DNA from: Myotis daubentonii
Lineage: Eukaryota; Chordata; Mammalia; Chiroptera; Vespertilionidae
Assembly: GCF_963259705.1 (NCBI RefSeq)
Contig: NC_081844.1
Span: 48,345,501-48,409,500, forward strand
Reading direction: 5' to 3'
DNA length: 64,000 bases
Below are positions 1 through 11,394 of this stretch, in pieces. A model generated the notes under the pieces. That model saw only the letters and a program-made list of their open reading frames with translations. It was not told the DNA's origin and did not search any database. Within the stretch, counting starts at the first letter, position 1. Each line of letters starts with the position of its first letter. The position numbers and the translations under genes are program-made.

Positions 1-66
1 AGTGTCCAACCTGAAGAGGAAGTTATGTTTATTAATTACTGTGGGGTTTTCTTGTACACCTCAAAT

Positions 67-71
<5 letters not shown>

Positions 72-100
<29 letters not shown>

Positions 101-101
101 T
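72..101. repeat. (TG)n microsatellite
   Basis: An uninterrupted TG dinucleotide run of about 15 units. No element boundary is recognised beside it. Confidence 0.95.
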
Positions 102-965
102 GCAGGAGAGGGGCATTGACCTCTAATTCTTTGCTGATTTTAGTTTGCTATGTTTTATCACCTGCTCTTACTTAAAACTTAATGTAAAATTCTCAGCAGA
201 TAATTTTCACTTGATATTCAATGCATCAGTTAATGCATGAACCTATTAAGTTATAAATATTAACATCGACAGGTGACAGATAAGTAACCTTTTTACATAA
301 GAATTTTAAGCATATTTAGTAGTTATTTGCTGTATTTAGAAGAAAATTAACTTAGTATTTCTATACTGTATACTTTTTAAGTATATCATTTATTTTGAAC
401 TTCATATGGTGTATAAAGGTGGTAAAAACTATATTTGTTTCCAAATATATCCCAATAACAAACTTAGAGATCTATTTATAGATGTTAAAACCTATAATAA
501 ATAACAAACACTAAATGCTCCTTCCAGAGATTAAATATTGGACTTTATATTAAATGTTGCATCTGAAAAGGATAAGTTGGTTGACTGAGGTTACAATAAA
601 ATTGATAAATCAAAAAAGAAAAATAAAGGCAGAAGAAGAAATGAAGGAAAGGAAGATGGGACAGAGGGGTAGAGTGACAAAGAGAAAAGGGGTAGTAGGG
701 GGAAAGGAGAAAGAGCAAATCTATTTTATAACATTTAAGATCTGCTTAGTTTCTACATATTCTGTCAGAAGTACATAGTTTATGTTTATTTGCATGGAAT
801 ATCAGAGAAGATTGTGATTTGCATGAATAAGATTATCTGGAAGTTCATATTAAGCTTGAGTTAAAAGTGAAGATATGACAATACTATTAAGGGATATTTC
901 TTTTTCAGGAACTATGGAACCTCAGAGAAACAACTCAGACTTATACTTGTGGGCATATAGATTTA
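102..965. other. AT-rich unique DNA, no gene seen
   Basis: No repeat family recognised. A purine-rich stretch near 600-720 gives a 74-codon open frame full of Lys, Arg and Glu. It has no recognisable domain and is best explained by base composition. Confidence 0.6.
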
Positions 966-1573
966 TCTATATATATAAAAGCCTAAGCAACCATTATGAC
1001 TGGACGACTGGATGACCGGCCAGTAGCTATGATGCATGCTGACCACCAGAGGGCAGATGCTCAACACAGGAGCTGCCCCCTTGTGGTCAGGGAGCTCCCA
1101 CAGTGGGAGTGCTACTCAGCTGACCGACCTGTCCAGGTGGCCCACCAGCCTGGCGGCAGCCATTCACTCCCTCAGTAGTCCTGCAGGTCCAATCTCTGGA
1201 GAACGGGCCAGGCATTGATGGACTGGTGCTGCTGGCATGATCCCTACAGTGCCACTGGCCTCCTGGGAGTAGGCCTTGGGCACTGTGGTTGCTTCCCCTC
1301 CCTAGACTCTCTGCAAGGAAGAAACGATATAAAAGCGGCCATAGATGGCTCCCAACAACTAGTGTGAACATCAGCGGGATGGGTCCGGATCCCAGGACAG
1401 GGCCAATGGCATCTAGGCCCCACCCACATCCCCTTGGGATGGCACCAGACACAGGGTTCAGGGCTGGGGAGCATGCTACAGCGGCGCGAGTTGGACTGCT
1501 GGTTTCGGCCCAACTCCCGCAGGCCACGCTGAGGGACTCCTCCTGTGCATGAATCCTTGCACCGGACCTCTAG
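966..1573 (+). mobile_element. Non-autonomous Helitron (HeliBat-type), 608 bp
   Basis: The 5' end reads TCTATATATATAAAAGCC after a host A. It is followed by the usual HeliBat subterminal DNA with the inverted pair around 'gaccaccagagggcagatgctc' and 'gagctgcccccttgtggtc'. The 3' end has a decayed hairpin (GTGCA at 1545-1549, TGCAC at 1558-1562) and CTAG at 1570-1573, then a host T. This A|TC...CTAG|T layout is diagnostic. No Rep/helicase coding is present, so it was mobilised in trans. The interior (about 1290-1520) is GC-rich, differs from the other Helitrons here, and holds a TATAAAAG motif at about 1330. Confidence 0.9.
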
Positions 1574-2782
1574 TAGAACATAATGTTGGAACTGGCAAGT
1601 TTTGGTGTTGAATTTTAGATTGTCACTTAAATAAAAATGTTTAGAATATATTTGTGCTTTTGAATAAATTTTATTATTTCATTAAGAAATTCATTTTTAG
1701 AAAGAAAAAGCATCTCCAAATCTGAAGGTGTAATGTTAATAGGTAAAAAATGTAGACTACATTTTAAAATGATTTCCAAATTTATTTAAAAATAGATTAC
1801 CTGAACCACTCTCAGCAAGTATGTGAGAAAAATTTTAACATTCTGTAAATAGATTTGTATTGATCTGTTAACTTCCATAGAATTAATTATTAGAATTACT
1901 CTGCCATTTGAAACTTCATATATTTGAAATTTGTGTCTTTGTCACTACCTTTAGGCTTGGCTACATACTATTTTGAAACTGTAGTAAACCCAAAGTTATA
2001 GCATTGTTTATCTTTAGACCACTGGATCTCGATCTCTCTCTTCCTCACAGTTTAATAATATATCAATAGAACAAGAGAATTTATGTGAACATAAAAGCCG
2101 TATTCCAGATACTTTACAATTTGAAGATAAACAAAAGGCAAAACATTTGCTTTTATAAATCTTTATAGATAGGATAAAAACCTATTTACCTTGATTTATT
2201 TAGACTTAATTCCAAATCAAGATAGAAAGCTAGTTTCCAAAATCCTGGAATTTTCTCATTTCAGTCATTAAAATGGTATCAGATGCATTTTGCATTGAAT
2301 TTTATCCCTGAAAATCATCCCTTATTGTATAGATAAGTATCTGAACTTTCCTTGTTCAATTTCACAATAACAATGATACAGTTCTTCTTTTCTTTTTCTC
2401 CTGAAGAGGAGAAGAAAAATAAAAGTCAATGTCGTGGAAAAGTTAGGATGATAAATGTAATTCTATGTTGTTGAATACTTTCCAGAAATGGTTGGAAAAT
2501 AGTGTTCTGGAGTAATAATTTCTTTCTCTAAAACCTTTAGTTTGGCCCAGCAGTGTTGATGCCTCAGGGCTTCTGAAAACACTTGCACTAATAATTTACT
2601 TAGGGTCATTGGAACTATATACTCATTCTTGTGTAGAAATTATTATTTCTTCAAATAAATATTATAACACATTAATAAAAACTCACATCCATCCTACAAT
2701 AAATACAAAAACAAATAATGAAAACCTGTGGATTTAGCTCTGTGACCACGGTGAAAGATTCTATAACCTCCCTAAGCCACCA
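1574..2782. other. AT-rich unique DNA, nothing recognised
   Basis: No open frame of note and no repeat family I can name. Confidence 0.55.
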
Positions 2783-2955
2783 TTCATTTAGCCATTTATT
2801 CAATTAGTCATTTAACTCATGTTTATTGAGTTTCTAATATTTACGTAATATTTCTCTTGGCATCTGGTGGAGGAGATGTGAAGAAACTCAACATTCATCA
2901 ATTTTGTGTCCTAGTTTTGGAAAGAAAATAAGCACAGATATATTTAATTAATGCC
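2783..2955. repeat. Local duplication, copy A
   Basis: About 173 bp that recur at 3533-3706 in the same orientation with only scattered mismatches. Shared stretches include 'ttcatttagccatttattc', 'gtaatatttctcttg' and 'ttttggaaagaaaataagca'. It may itself derive from an L2 3' end, but copies A and B resemble each other more than any L2 sequence I recall, so a later local duplication is likely. Confidence 0.75.
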
Positions 2956-2999
2956 AAAAATGAAGTGTAAAGTGAGTAAAATAGCAATGTGGTGATGAC

Positions 3000-3532
3000 A
3001 ATATATTCAACAGATACTTATTGAACAGCTCCTACATGCCAGATGCTGTTCTAGGTATTTGGGACATATCAGTTACTCAAATAGGCAAATCACTGCTCTG
3101 AGGGACCTACCTTCTAGGGAGACAGACAATAGACAGTAGGCCTATGTAGGGAGCACGTTATTATAGCATGTTAAAAGGTGATTAGTCCTTCATGAAAAAA
3201 ATTATTTATAAAGAAGTGGAATAAAAAATATTGGAGCGCTGGAAGAAGGATTGCATTTAAAAAAATATTTTTATTGATTTAAGAGAGGAAGGGAGAAGGA
3301 GAGAGAGATAGAAACACCAATGATGAGAGGGAATGATGGATTGGCTGCCTCCTGCATGGCCCCCACAGGGGATCTAGCCCCCAACCCCGGCATGTGGCAT
3401 GTGACCTGACCAGAATTGAATCATGACCTGGTTCATAGGTTAATGCTCAACCACTGAGCCACTATGGCCGGACATGGATTGCATTTTAAATATTGAGGTC
3501 AGGGTAGAGCCAGTTACCTCTAGAGGATGGAG
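3000..3532 (-). mobile_element. L2 LINE 3' end remnant, interrupted by a SINE
   Basis: The + strand reads like the reverse complement of an L2 3' end: 'attcaacagatacttattgaacagctcctacatgccag' in two parts, then 'ctgttctaggta', 'gacctaccttctaggg' and 'gagacagacaatagac'. It resumes after the SINE with 'aaatattgaggtcagggtag'. Ancient and diverged. The family call rests on remembered consensus features, not an alignment. Confidence 0.65.
3259..3475 (-). mobile_element. VES-type SINE with 11-bp target duplication
   Basis: tRNA-derived bat SINE in reverse orientation. It shows the A/T-rich tail complement, then 'gagaggaagggagaaggagag', 'tggctgcctcctgcat', the reverse complement of the Pol III B box, and a head ending 'ccactatggccgg'. 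The perfect direct repeat GGATTGCATTT flanks it at 3248-3258 and 3476-3486. It sits inside the L2 remnant, so it is younger than that element. Confidence 0.92.
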
Positions 3533-3706
3533 TTCATTTAGCCATTTATTCCATCAGTTATTCAACACATGTTTTTGATTTTCTATTATTTATGTAATAT
3601 TTCTCTTGCCAGTTGGTGGAGGAAATGTGAAGAGACTCAACATTCCTCAATTTTGTGTTCTAATTTTGGAAAGAAAATAAGCATAGATACATTTACTGGT
3701 AATGGG
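3533..3706. repeat. Local duplication, copy B
   Basis: Second copy of the segment at 2783-2955, about 750 bp downstream in direct orientation, with small substitutions and indels spread through it. Confidence 0.75.
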
Positions 3707-4365
3707 CATATCAGTTACAGACTTCAGTAATAATGCAGGGAAGGAGATCGAAAGGAGGCCGGGTAGGGTTTTGATATGCAGACAGAATATCAGCAGTTGG
3801 GAGTATTAGAAATAAAAACCATTCTATTTTCCCTCTTAAAATACATTAAAGTTGAGATTGTCAAATAAATTTTTAAAATTCAGCTACATGTAATAAGGCT
3901 CTTGACTTACAAATATGATAAAGTAAGATTGTGTTAAGTTGAACATTTCTTAGGTTATGCCCAGATCAGTTTGATCCTGCGAGGATTAGGGAGCTTTCTA
4001 CATCTCCAATAAATCATCATAATTGTGCTAGTTCAGGAATGATGATACTGCAGAACTATAAGACCCAAGGGTGAAATACTACTTCTATGACAACATAACT
4101 ATCCACTGAACTCCATTGTTAATTACATGCATATGTATTTAAGTGGAAGCTTAAGATGAAAGAAAAGGCTGATTGTTTTGAGGCATAGGGCTGATGTTTC
4201 TTTTTGCTTAGCATCTGGTCTTCTCTCTCCGTTGTCAAATAAGGACTTTATGGCTTAGATAGATGACTTGGCCAAACCAAAACTACTAATGTATTTGGAA
4301 TGAGAACCAATGTCTCTTAGATCTAATTTTGGGGCCCTCAAAGTACATAACTCTCTTAATCCATT
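3707..4365. other. AT-rich unique DNA
   Basis: Nothing recognised beyond weak L2-like similarity at the left edge. Confidence 0.5.
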
Positions 4366-4605
4366 TATTAACTCCAAAAGGTTTATAGAGGGTCTGCAAT
4401 ATGTAAGCTACTTTGGGAGGATCAGGCAATTGAGAGGAGTGAATCCAGAAGGCAGTCGCTGCTGTCAGAGAGCTTTATTCTGGCGGGAGAAGGGGAAAAG
4501 GTAATATCTGAATAATAACCAACTTAATAACTAACTAAATAAATGTTAGGTAATAAGTGCTAAACAATATGTGAAAACAGAGTGATGGGTAGGTGCTTTT
4601 CACTG

Positions 4606-4807
4606 GTCATTTATTTTGGGTCATGTACTGTTCCAGTTGTTTATGTGTACTGTACATTTGACCATCAGTATAACCTCATACAGGAGGCATTATAATCCCC
4701 ATTTTGGAAATTAAGGCACAGATAAACTGAAATTTATACAGATAATAATTGTCAGAGCTGGAAGAGAGACTCAGCAAGCAGTCTTCTTAATCAACTTGCT
4801 ATACTAC
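4606..4807 (-). mobile_element. MIR SINE (reverse)
   Basis: Reads as an antisense MIR: 'ataacctcatacaggaggcattataatccc', then 'attttggaaattaaggcacag' and 'cagagctggaag', ending near 'cttgctatactac'. The core, the CTAATCCCC-like segment and the tRNA-like end are in the correct order. Ancient and diverged. Confidence 0.7.
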
Positions 4808-5372
4808 TTTCAGAGAAGGCCACGTGTGAGCCAAGATTTGACAAATGTAGAGGTCTTCAAAGTATTGCTAATAGTGCAAATATAGTAAACTATTCTTATA
4901 AATCAAGGTTTATAGCAATGCAGCCACACCCATTCATTCACATATATCATTGCTGCTTTTGGGTTACAGAAGCAGAACTGAGTAGTTGTGGCAAAGACCA
5001 AATGGCTCACAACCTTAATATTTCCCACGTAGCCCTTTACCAAAGAATAATTGCTAATCCTTGCACTAAAGTAAGGAAGGGACTATGCCATGATAAATTG
5101 ATAAAACTTTTCAGGCAGAGGCGAGAACAAGAGAAAAAGCCCTGAAGTGGGACTGTGATTGGCATATCCAAGAGGAGTAATAGTTCAGTGGGGCTGAAGC
5201 AAAATGAATGAGGCAGGTATTGAGAGATAATATAAAAAAATAGTTAGTAACAAGATCACTAATGGGCCTTAACAGCCCTGAAAAGGACTTTGAAGCTGAT
5301 CCGTAGTATTGTGGGAAGCTGCTGAAAGATTTTTAGTGTAGAAGTGACATGAGTTGATGTAGTGGAAACTGT

Positions 5373-5815
5373 GGTGTTCCTCCCAGGTCCCCCTTCAGTC
5401 CTGAAGGTCTTACTCCCTCAGGGCATAAACATGTTGGCAGCAGAAAACCCTCAGGCATCAGTCCTCTCCTAAAATTACCTTAACTGAAGAGAGTTGATGT
5501 GCTAAATTAAAGCATGCCGCATTCCTGGGGCAGGCTGTAACAGTGTCTGGTTGATGTGAGAAGAGAAAGTTTCAGTCTTGCTGCCCAAACTTGGAACAAC
5601 TTTGCAAAGCCTTGCCAATTTCAGAGCTCCTGTGGGATTAGCTGAGGGCTTCATTGAGACTGTATTGCAGCTCACCTTCTCCCTCGGTCCAATCTTGCTT
5701 CCTTCTGCACAGGTGATGATGTCCAGGGAACCTTCTAATAAATCTCCTTCATACTCATCTCGGCAGCAGAGTCTGTTTCACTGGGAACCTGACCGGCAAT
5801 ATCTGCCTTTCTTAT
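5373..5815 (+). mobile_element. Ancient LTR-like fragment, family uncertain
   Basis: A moderately GC-rich block ending 'tctaataaatctccttcata', 'cagagtctgtttc', 'tgggaacctgacc'. This resembles the 3' part of an old mammalian ERVL-class LTR with a poly(A) signal (AATAAA at about 5739). No confident 5' edge or target duplication. The 79-codon open frame inside it is not taken as a gene. Confidence 0.4.
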
Positions 5816-5986
5816 GAAAAACCTCACTAAATGCAAACAATATTATAGGTAGGCAAGTGTGGACGCAGCATGGGTGAACAGAAAAATCGATATGATATGA
5901 TGATGCGTAGATAAAAATGTGGTGAGATTCTTAGAGTCTGGATTTATTTTGATGGTTGTTCCAATAAAACATGTAACTAAATTGGA

Positions 5987-6022
5987 TGAGAGAGAGAGAG
6001 AGATAGAGAAAGAGAGAGAAAG
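5987..6022. repeat. (GA)n-rich low-complexity tract
   Basis: GA repeats with AT interruptions. Confidence 0.85.
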
Positions 6023-7267
6023 GTGGTGTCTGGGACGGCTACAAGATTTTTAAGTTAACCCACTGACAGATGATCATAATTTCTGTCTTTGGGGTGGGTT
6101 GGGTTAGAAAGTAAATCAGGACTTTTCTTTTGTATGTACATTAGGCCCTAATGATTAGGGTGTTACTGTTAATGTAACAAATTACTCAACAATCTCATGA
6201 CAATAAAATTTTGTTTCTCACTTATAAACCAACATAGATGTAAACGAACAATTTTACAGTTACTCTTCCCTTAAAGGTTGACTAAGATTTGAGCTTCTTC
6301 TATCTCATAGTTTTAAGCATTCTGTGGCTCCAAGGTCATCTTATTATACTCTACCAGCAGAGTAGGCGATCACATTCTATGCCCAGGTTAAAAGAGGACT
6401 GCAAGGGACATGTTGACCCTGACTGAGCCACCTCTTTCTCATCTGCTCTAGACTGTAAGTAAAAGCACAGAGCTTTGGGAATCACGAAGTCATCTCCGCT
6501 GTATGCATGTTAAGTTTGAACTTTTTCTTATACATTCAGCTAGAGATGTGAAAATCCAGTAACTGTGGGTGTTGAATTCAGGGCAGTTGTCCGGGATAAA
6601 GAATTAAATTGGGGAGTCTTTGGTGAATAGATGGCATTTAAAGCCACGAGAAGGCATCCAGTTTCCTAGCGGTTAGTGTTCATTAAAAAGAGAAGACATT
6701 CAAGTCCTGAACCCTGGGTCATTTCAAAATTATCAGGTCAAGTGGATGAAGTGAAACAGCAAAGGAGATTGAACGGAGATGTCAATGACGGAGAAGAACA
6801 AAGATTGTAGTTTTCCTGAGGCTAAGCAAGGGAAGTATTTTGAGGCTGAAGTAATGAACTATATCAAATATTGCTGCTCAGTGGAATAAGGTGAATTCAG
6901 AGAATTGATCATTAAATCTACAAACATAAGGCTTGACCTTAATAATATTAGTTTTGTGGGGCAATGTATCATACACCTGGTTAGAATAAGTTTAAGGAAG
7001 TGAGCATGTATGAAGTGAAGCAGCAAATATGAGTGTTTTTTTGAGAAGTTGTCTATAAGGGCATAGAAATCCTTTATGAGGCAGGTGATATAGTTAGTGT
7101 CTAAAATACGTTATCAGATTAGAGATATATATCAGTTTAGATGGCTGTGTTTGTATATACTGAGTTTCCCCCTAAAATTTATACACACTTCAAATGGTTA
7201 TAAAGTCAGTGTTTATTAACATATAGTTCATTTTCAAAATTTAAAAGACTCTACAGAACTGAATACC

Positions 7268-7289
7268 CGCGCGCGCGTGTGCGCGCGCG

Positions 7290-7323
<34 letters not shown>
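7268..7323. repeat. (CG)n followed by (CA)n microsatellite
   Basis: About 31 bp of almost pure CG dinucleotides (one GTGT interruption) run directly into about 25 bp of CA. Alternating purine-pyrimidine throughout, a classic Z-DNA-prone composition. Long CG runs are rare in CpG-depleted mammalian DNA. It abuts the MITE at 7324. Confidence 0.95.
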
Positions 7324-7325
<2 letters not shown>

Positions 7326-7603
7326 GTGGGGCCTTGACTTACAAGTTTAATTCGTTCCATGACAGAGCTCGTAATTCAAATTACTTGTATGTCAAATCAA
7401 CAGTGAACGAGTGAGACATGTGATGCTGGGCTGATGTTGTGGCGTTCACTGTGACGTTTGCTGTGCCAACTAGCTGTGGGGTATCTGAAGCTGGCTCATA
7501 ACCTGAATTTTAGCTCACAACTCAAAGCAAAAAATCGGCCGAGAGACAGCTTGTATCTCAAAAAACTCATTAGTCGGGACCCTCGTAAGTCAAGGCCCCA
7601 CTG
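7324..7603. mobile_element. Tc1/mariner-superfamily MITE, 280 bp
   Basis: Inverted ends: left CAGTGGGGCCTTGACTTAC, right (reverse-complemented) CAGTGGGGCCTTGACTTAC, a 19-bp perfect match. Partial inverted similarity continues inwards. The right flank is TATA; the left flank has become the CA microsatellite, so the expected TA duplication is visible on one side only. No transposase coding. Confidence 0.85.
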
Positions 7604-7935
7604 TATATAAAATGTTTTGGGGTCAATGCCTGTTTTCAAACTGATGACTGTTCTGGTCCAGGCCCTGCTGATAACATGAAACAATGGAATTGCAAACATC
7701 AAGAATCATTTAATTCAGAATTGGTGCGCCCTCAATTTGTCAACTGCTGTGGTTTTATACTGTAAACTTTATCTTTTATGTATACCCATAAAAAAGTCGT
7801 GACACTTTAGGATAAATCTTTGTTCAGAGCATAGTTTGCCTTCACCCATTATTTCAATTCAGTTAAATCTGAAATGGAGTGAAAATCAGCTATAAAAGTA
7901 TGTATGAATATATATACATTTTTTGGGACACCTTA

Positions 7936-10900
7936 TATATCTACCTCAGTTTAGATGACTATTGTTTCTTGGAGGGCAGGAAGTAGTGATGACACAACTC
8001 AGTGATTATTTGTTATTTTATCATGTAAACAGTGAAAATACATTAATAAAGAGTAATAGGCGTGTGCATCTTAAAAGTAAGGCTTGACTATCTCCACTAG
8101 GATTATAAGTTAGCTTGAGAGCTCTAAAGAGACCAAAAGCAACAACAAAAAATCTGTTTGACAGTGATGATTGTTATAATGGCAAGGAAAGGGGGAAAAA
8201 TAGCAACAGGAAGATATAATTAAGAAAGTACCATTAATATGAAATATACTTGCTCAGTAGCTTCAAGATATTTAAGGATTTTCTTTTTAACTACAAGTTC
8301 TTTGTCTCCCTTTCCTCACATTGTTCTGTCTCTTACACACAAAAGTCCCATAATTTAATTTAAGATCAGGAATATGCATGGTTGCTGTTGGAAAATTCCT
8401 TCTAAAAGGCTTGACCTGAATGAAAATCATCAGATTTTGGAAAGGATAAAGAAAGGCACCAATTGACAGTGAAGGGGACATTTATATCCTTATTTCATTG
8501 AGTTCTAAGTCATGCAGACAATTGAAACCGAGTAGGGGAAACAATATTTGGGAACAAACAGCCCCTTACACTTGAAAACAAAGCGTCTGAAAGAGGAAAG
8601 TATTTTTAGATTGAATGTGTGCCTGGCCCTGTTTCTTTGATGGGCTGTGACAGGGTGAGCTCTTGGGTAAAATTTATGGCAGAAAAATCTTGGCTCATTA
8701 GCACTTGGTCTAGATGAAGTGTCAATATGATGATTACTAGAGATTTTTCTGAAGCAGGGCTTATTTGAACTAGATGAAGAAGGGATTACAACAAATTGAA
8801 AGTGGCATAGAGTTTTATGTGGCAAATCCTTGTGCTTTTCAATTGCTACAATGGAAGGATGATATTCTCCTGACACTTCTTTATTGCCCGTTATTCTCTC
8901 TTTCACTTGCTAACTTTTCAGGCTACCTTCTCTGCATTCCAAGTGATTAAAACACAGATTTGTATTTACTTGCTCTGTGTCTTTCAATACGGTTATAAGG
9001 GCTTGCAGATGGAATTATTTATGATAGGAGGTGGATATTGTGATTGGCTTTCAAACATGCATGACCCTGTGTGTGTTGCCTATACCATCTGTTCTTTTGG
9101 CACAAACATTTAAAAAGTAGATAATTAAAAAAAAATTTTTCTTGCACATGCCTTTTATTCTTATTTGGATGACTCCCAACATCAAGAACAGTAGGGACTG
9201 GGTTTCATAATGGCCTGATAATTCAAAGTGGGAGAGTTGAATAGTTTTGTTTTTTTAATGAACTTACTGAGATTTCCTAATTGAAAGAACATTCAGAAGG
9301 AAGTCCTGTGAATGGGAGGTGGCTGGTAACAGCAAGCATTCCACTCAAAAGCCTCATTCACACGGCAGAATTCAAAAGAAAATGGAATTTGTAACTGCAG
9401 ATTTTCTGACATAAAATCATATCCGAACAGCAGGACTTCTAAACAGAAGGTGCCTTATAACTATGTTCTAAAATTAAAGCTCATTTAAACGCCATTCATT
9501 CTAAATGGAAAGTGTACTTTAGTTGTTTTCTACATTAAAGTCAAATTCAAATCACTGTTATCCTAAGAGCTAAGTAGCTTAAATAACTTCTGCCATGTAA
9601 TGAAGATTAGTGTGTACTTCACGTTAGGTTCACAGAGTAATTTTGGGGGAAATGTTTTCCTTTTGCACGTGTTATACATAGAATATGATGGGAAATATTC
9701 ATTATTTGAGGAAGATGACTCATTAATGAGATGTGATACTTATTTTAAGTTTCAACCTTGTAGAAGACTAATTAACATGTGACATTTTCTTGCTCAACCT
9801 TCTTCTCAGAGAAAGAAACCATTTTAGGGACTTGCTGTGTCCAAATTATGTAGGGTGCTTATAACATAAGAATGATACTGAACATACACTTTGTGGGGGA
9901 ACAAAGAGACAAGGTTTTTAGTGTAAGGTCCAAACAATTGATAATTTATTAGTGAATGACTTAACAGAAATAAGAGTCAGAAGAAATATTAAAGCTAATG
10001 TAGCATTATAACCTTTTCTTTCAGACATAGGAAGCCAATTTTACAAAACTCACCAGACCAGCCTTCATTATAGATCTTAATATGTTCCTTAATGTGAAAT
10101 CAGATACTTATTGATTAAGCAGAAATGAAGCCTTTTACTCACTTGTCTGTACTTAAAAACAAACATTAAAACCAATAACATATTTAAACACCAATATTAA
10201 TATATTACACAAATCTGTATGAAACATATAGCTTTCTAAGCACTTTATATTAGCTCAAAATATGTTCTAATTACCAAGGGCAGTAGTCTCTCTTTCAAAG
10301 TGTCTTTAATCCGGGTGTCTAAATAAATAGGAAATAAAAGATTTCCCAATGCTATGTTTTATATATTTTGCTCTTTTTTCCCCTAAAGCTGATGCTACTC
10401 AACATACTCATTATCTATCTGCAAAGTGTGTATCGAGGACTCTAATTGGCCACTAGCGGCTCTTTCACATTTTTCCTGCATAGAATTAGTGGCCTTTGAC
10501 TCATCACTGCAGCTGCTATGAGCAGCACCTGGTGTGTCTTCAGATGTGGCTGTTTATGCTTGTGCTCTGTCTAAAATAAGAGTGGAAGAGAAAAAAACAA
10601 ACTAACAGATCATCTTTATATCCCCTGAGTTCTTTCTGTCAGGCTACTGCGGCCACCGTAATTAATCACCAGAGAACTGTAACTAGGCTTAAGTGTAAAC
10701 CTCTTCAGAAGATGCTTCTGACTCCTTCTTTCCGGAAAGCACTGGAGAAGTGCTTCTTGGACATGTTCCTAACATTATTCAAGTAGTATATTCTTTCTCA
10801 CTAAATTGAACAACGTGTTGAGATGAGCATTCTTTTGATGTTATTACTAGTATTAGACCTGTATTGTGCGTTTTCTAAAAGGAATCAAAGCATACTTTAC

Positions 10901-11062
10901 ATTGAAATAACAAATTCAGTGACAAAAGCTGAAGTGGAAGGCATTTGAAGCGCTCAAATAATGTATTTTGCTGTACGTTGTCCATATATTTGTACCAGTT
11001 TGGGGGAAAATAAAATAAAAAGAAAGAATGAATTATTTTTATTTTCTTAAAAGTGGATACAA
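7936..11062. other. Unique DNA, no gene supported
   Basis: The longest stretch without a recognised repeat in the left half. A 133-codon open frame lies on the minus strand at 8505-8906; by composition one or two frames this long are expected by chance in a window this size. The part at about 10380-10760 is less AT-rich and carries TGACTCAT (AP-1-like) and TAATTAAT (homeobox-like) motifs. These are common by chance, and only conservation would give them meaning. Confidence 0.5.
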
Positions 11063-11294
11063 CCCTGGCCAGTTACTCAGTGGTTAGAGCATTGGCCCAA
11101 GGAGGACTGAAGGGTCAAGGGTTTAATTCCTGGTCAAGGGCACATACCTTGATTGCAGGTTTGATCGCTGGTTCAGTTGGAGTGTGTGAGTGGGAGGCAA
11201 TAATCCATGTATTTCTCTCACAGTGATGTCTCCCCTCTCTCCCTTCTCTAAAAAAATCAATGGAAAAAATATCCTCAGTAAGGATTAAAAAAAT
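11063..11294 (+). mobile_element. VES-type SINE
   Basis: Starts 'ccctggccagttactcagtgg' (A-box half), then 'gggtttaattcctggtcaag' (B box, decayed), 'ggttcagttggagtgtgtg', a 'tctctcaca...tctctccctt' pyrimidine block, and the A-rich end 'aaaaaaatcaatgg'. No convincing target duplication, which fits an older copy. Confidence 0.88.
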
Positions 11295-11394
11295 GAATAT
11301 AAAACATGCACATTTACTTACTGAAGAAATATTTTTTATAACCAAATTAAAGCTAGCATTTATCAAGCGAATAGTCATGTACTAAGCTGTAGAC

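Larger units (their letters stand above)
4366..6960 (-). mobile_element. Long interrupted L2-type LINE remnant
   Basis: Separate blocks appear in consistent order for one antisense L2-class LINE. The 3' end is at 4366-4600 ('aatccatttattaact', 'gagagctttattctgg'). More 3' DNA is at about 5090-5372 ('ttcaggcagaggcgag', 'gaagtgacatgag'). At 6473-6960 the + strand is antisense to the CR1/L2 reverse transcriptase: 'gtctttggtgaatagatggc' at about 6620 covers the degenerate YADD catalytic region. All reading frames are broken. Interrupted by a MIR and an LTR-like piece. L2 versus L3 is not resolved. Confidence 0.55.
7158..7935. mobile_element. Possible mariner-like element, nested and decayed
   Basis: The left edge 'ctgagtttccccctaaaattt' follows TATA. 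The right edge 'attttttgggacacctt' precedes ATATA. The right edge, reverse-complemented, is similar to the left, as in mariner ends of the GTGTCCC class. The interior holds the (CG)n/(CA)n tract and a separate MITE. I cannot find a transposase frame. Tentative. Confidence 0.4.

Noticed and set aside
1087..1527. 146-codon minus-strand open frame
   Set aside because: Lies within a GC-rich Helitron interior, where stops are scarce; low-complexity Gly/Pro/Ser content and no known domain. Kept only as a capture question.
3259..3475. Functional tRNA gene suggested by B-box text in several places (3.4, 11.1, 21.5, 23.8, 32.9, 55.5 kb)
   Set aside because: All are VES SINE heads; no cloverleaf with acceptor and anticodon stems can be formed across them.
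6053..6075. TTAACCCACTG as a piggyBac end
   Set aside because: No matching inverted end followed by TTAA was found nearby.
8505..8906. 133-codon minus-strand open frame
   Set aside because: No recognisable domain. With about one stop per 16 codons, one or two frames this long are expected by chance over both strands of a 64-kb window.
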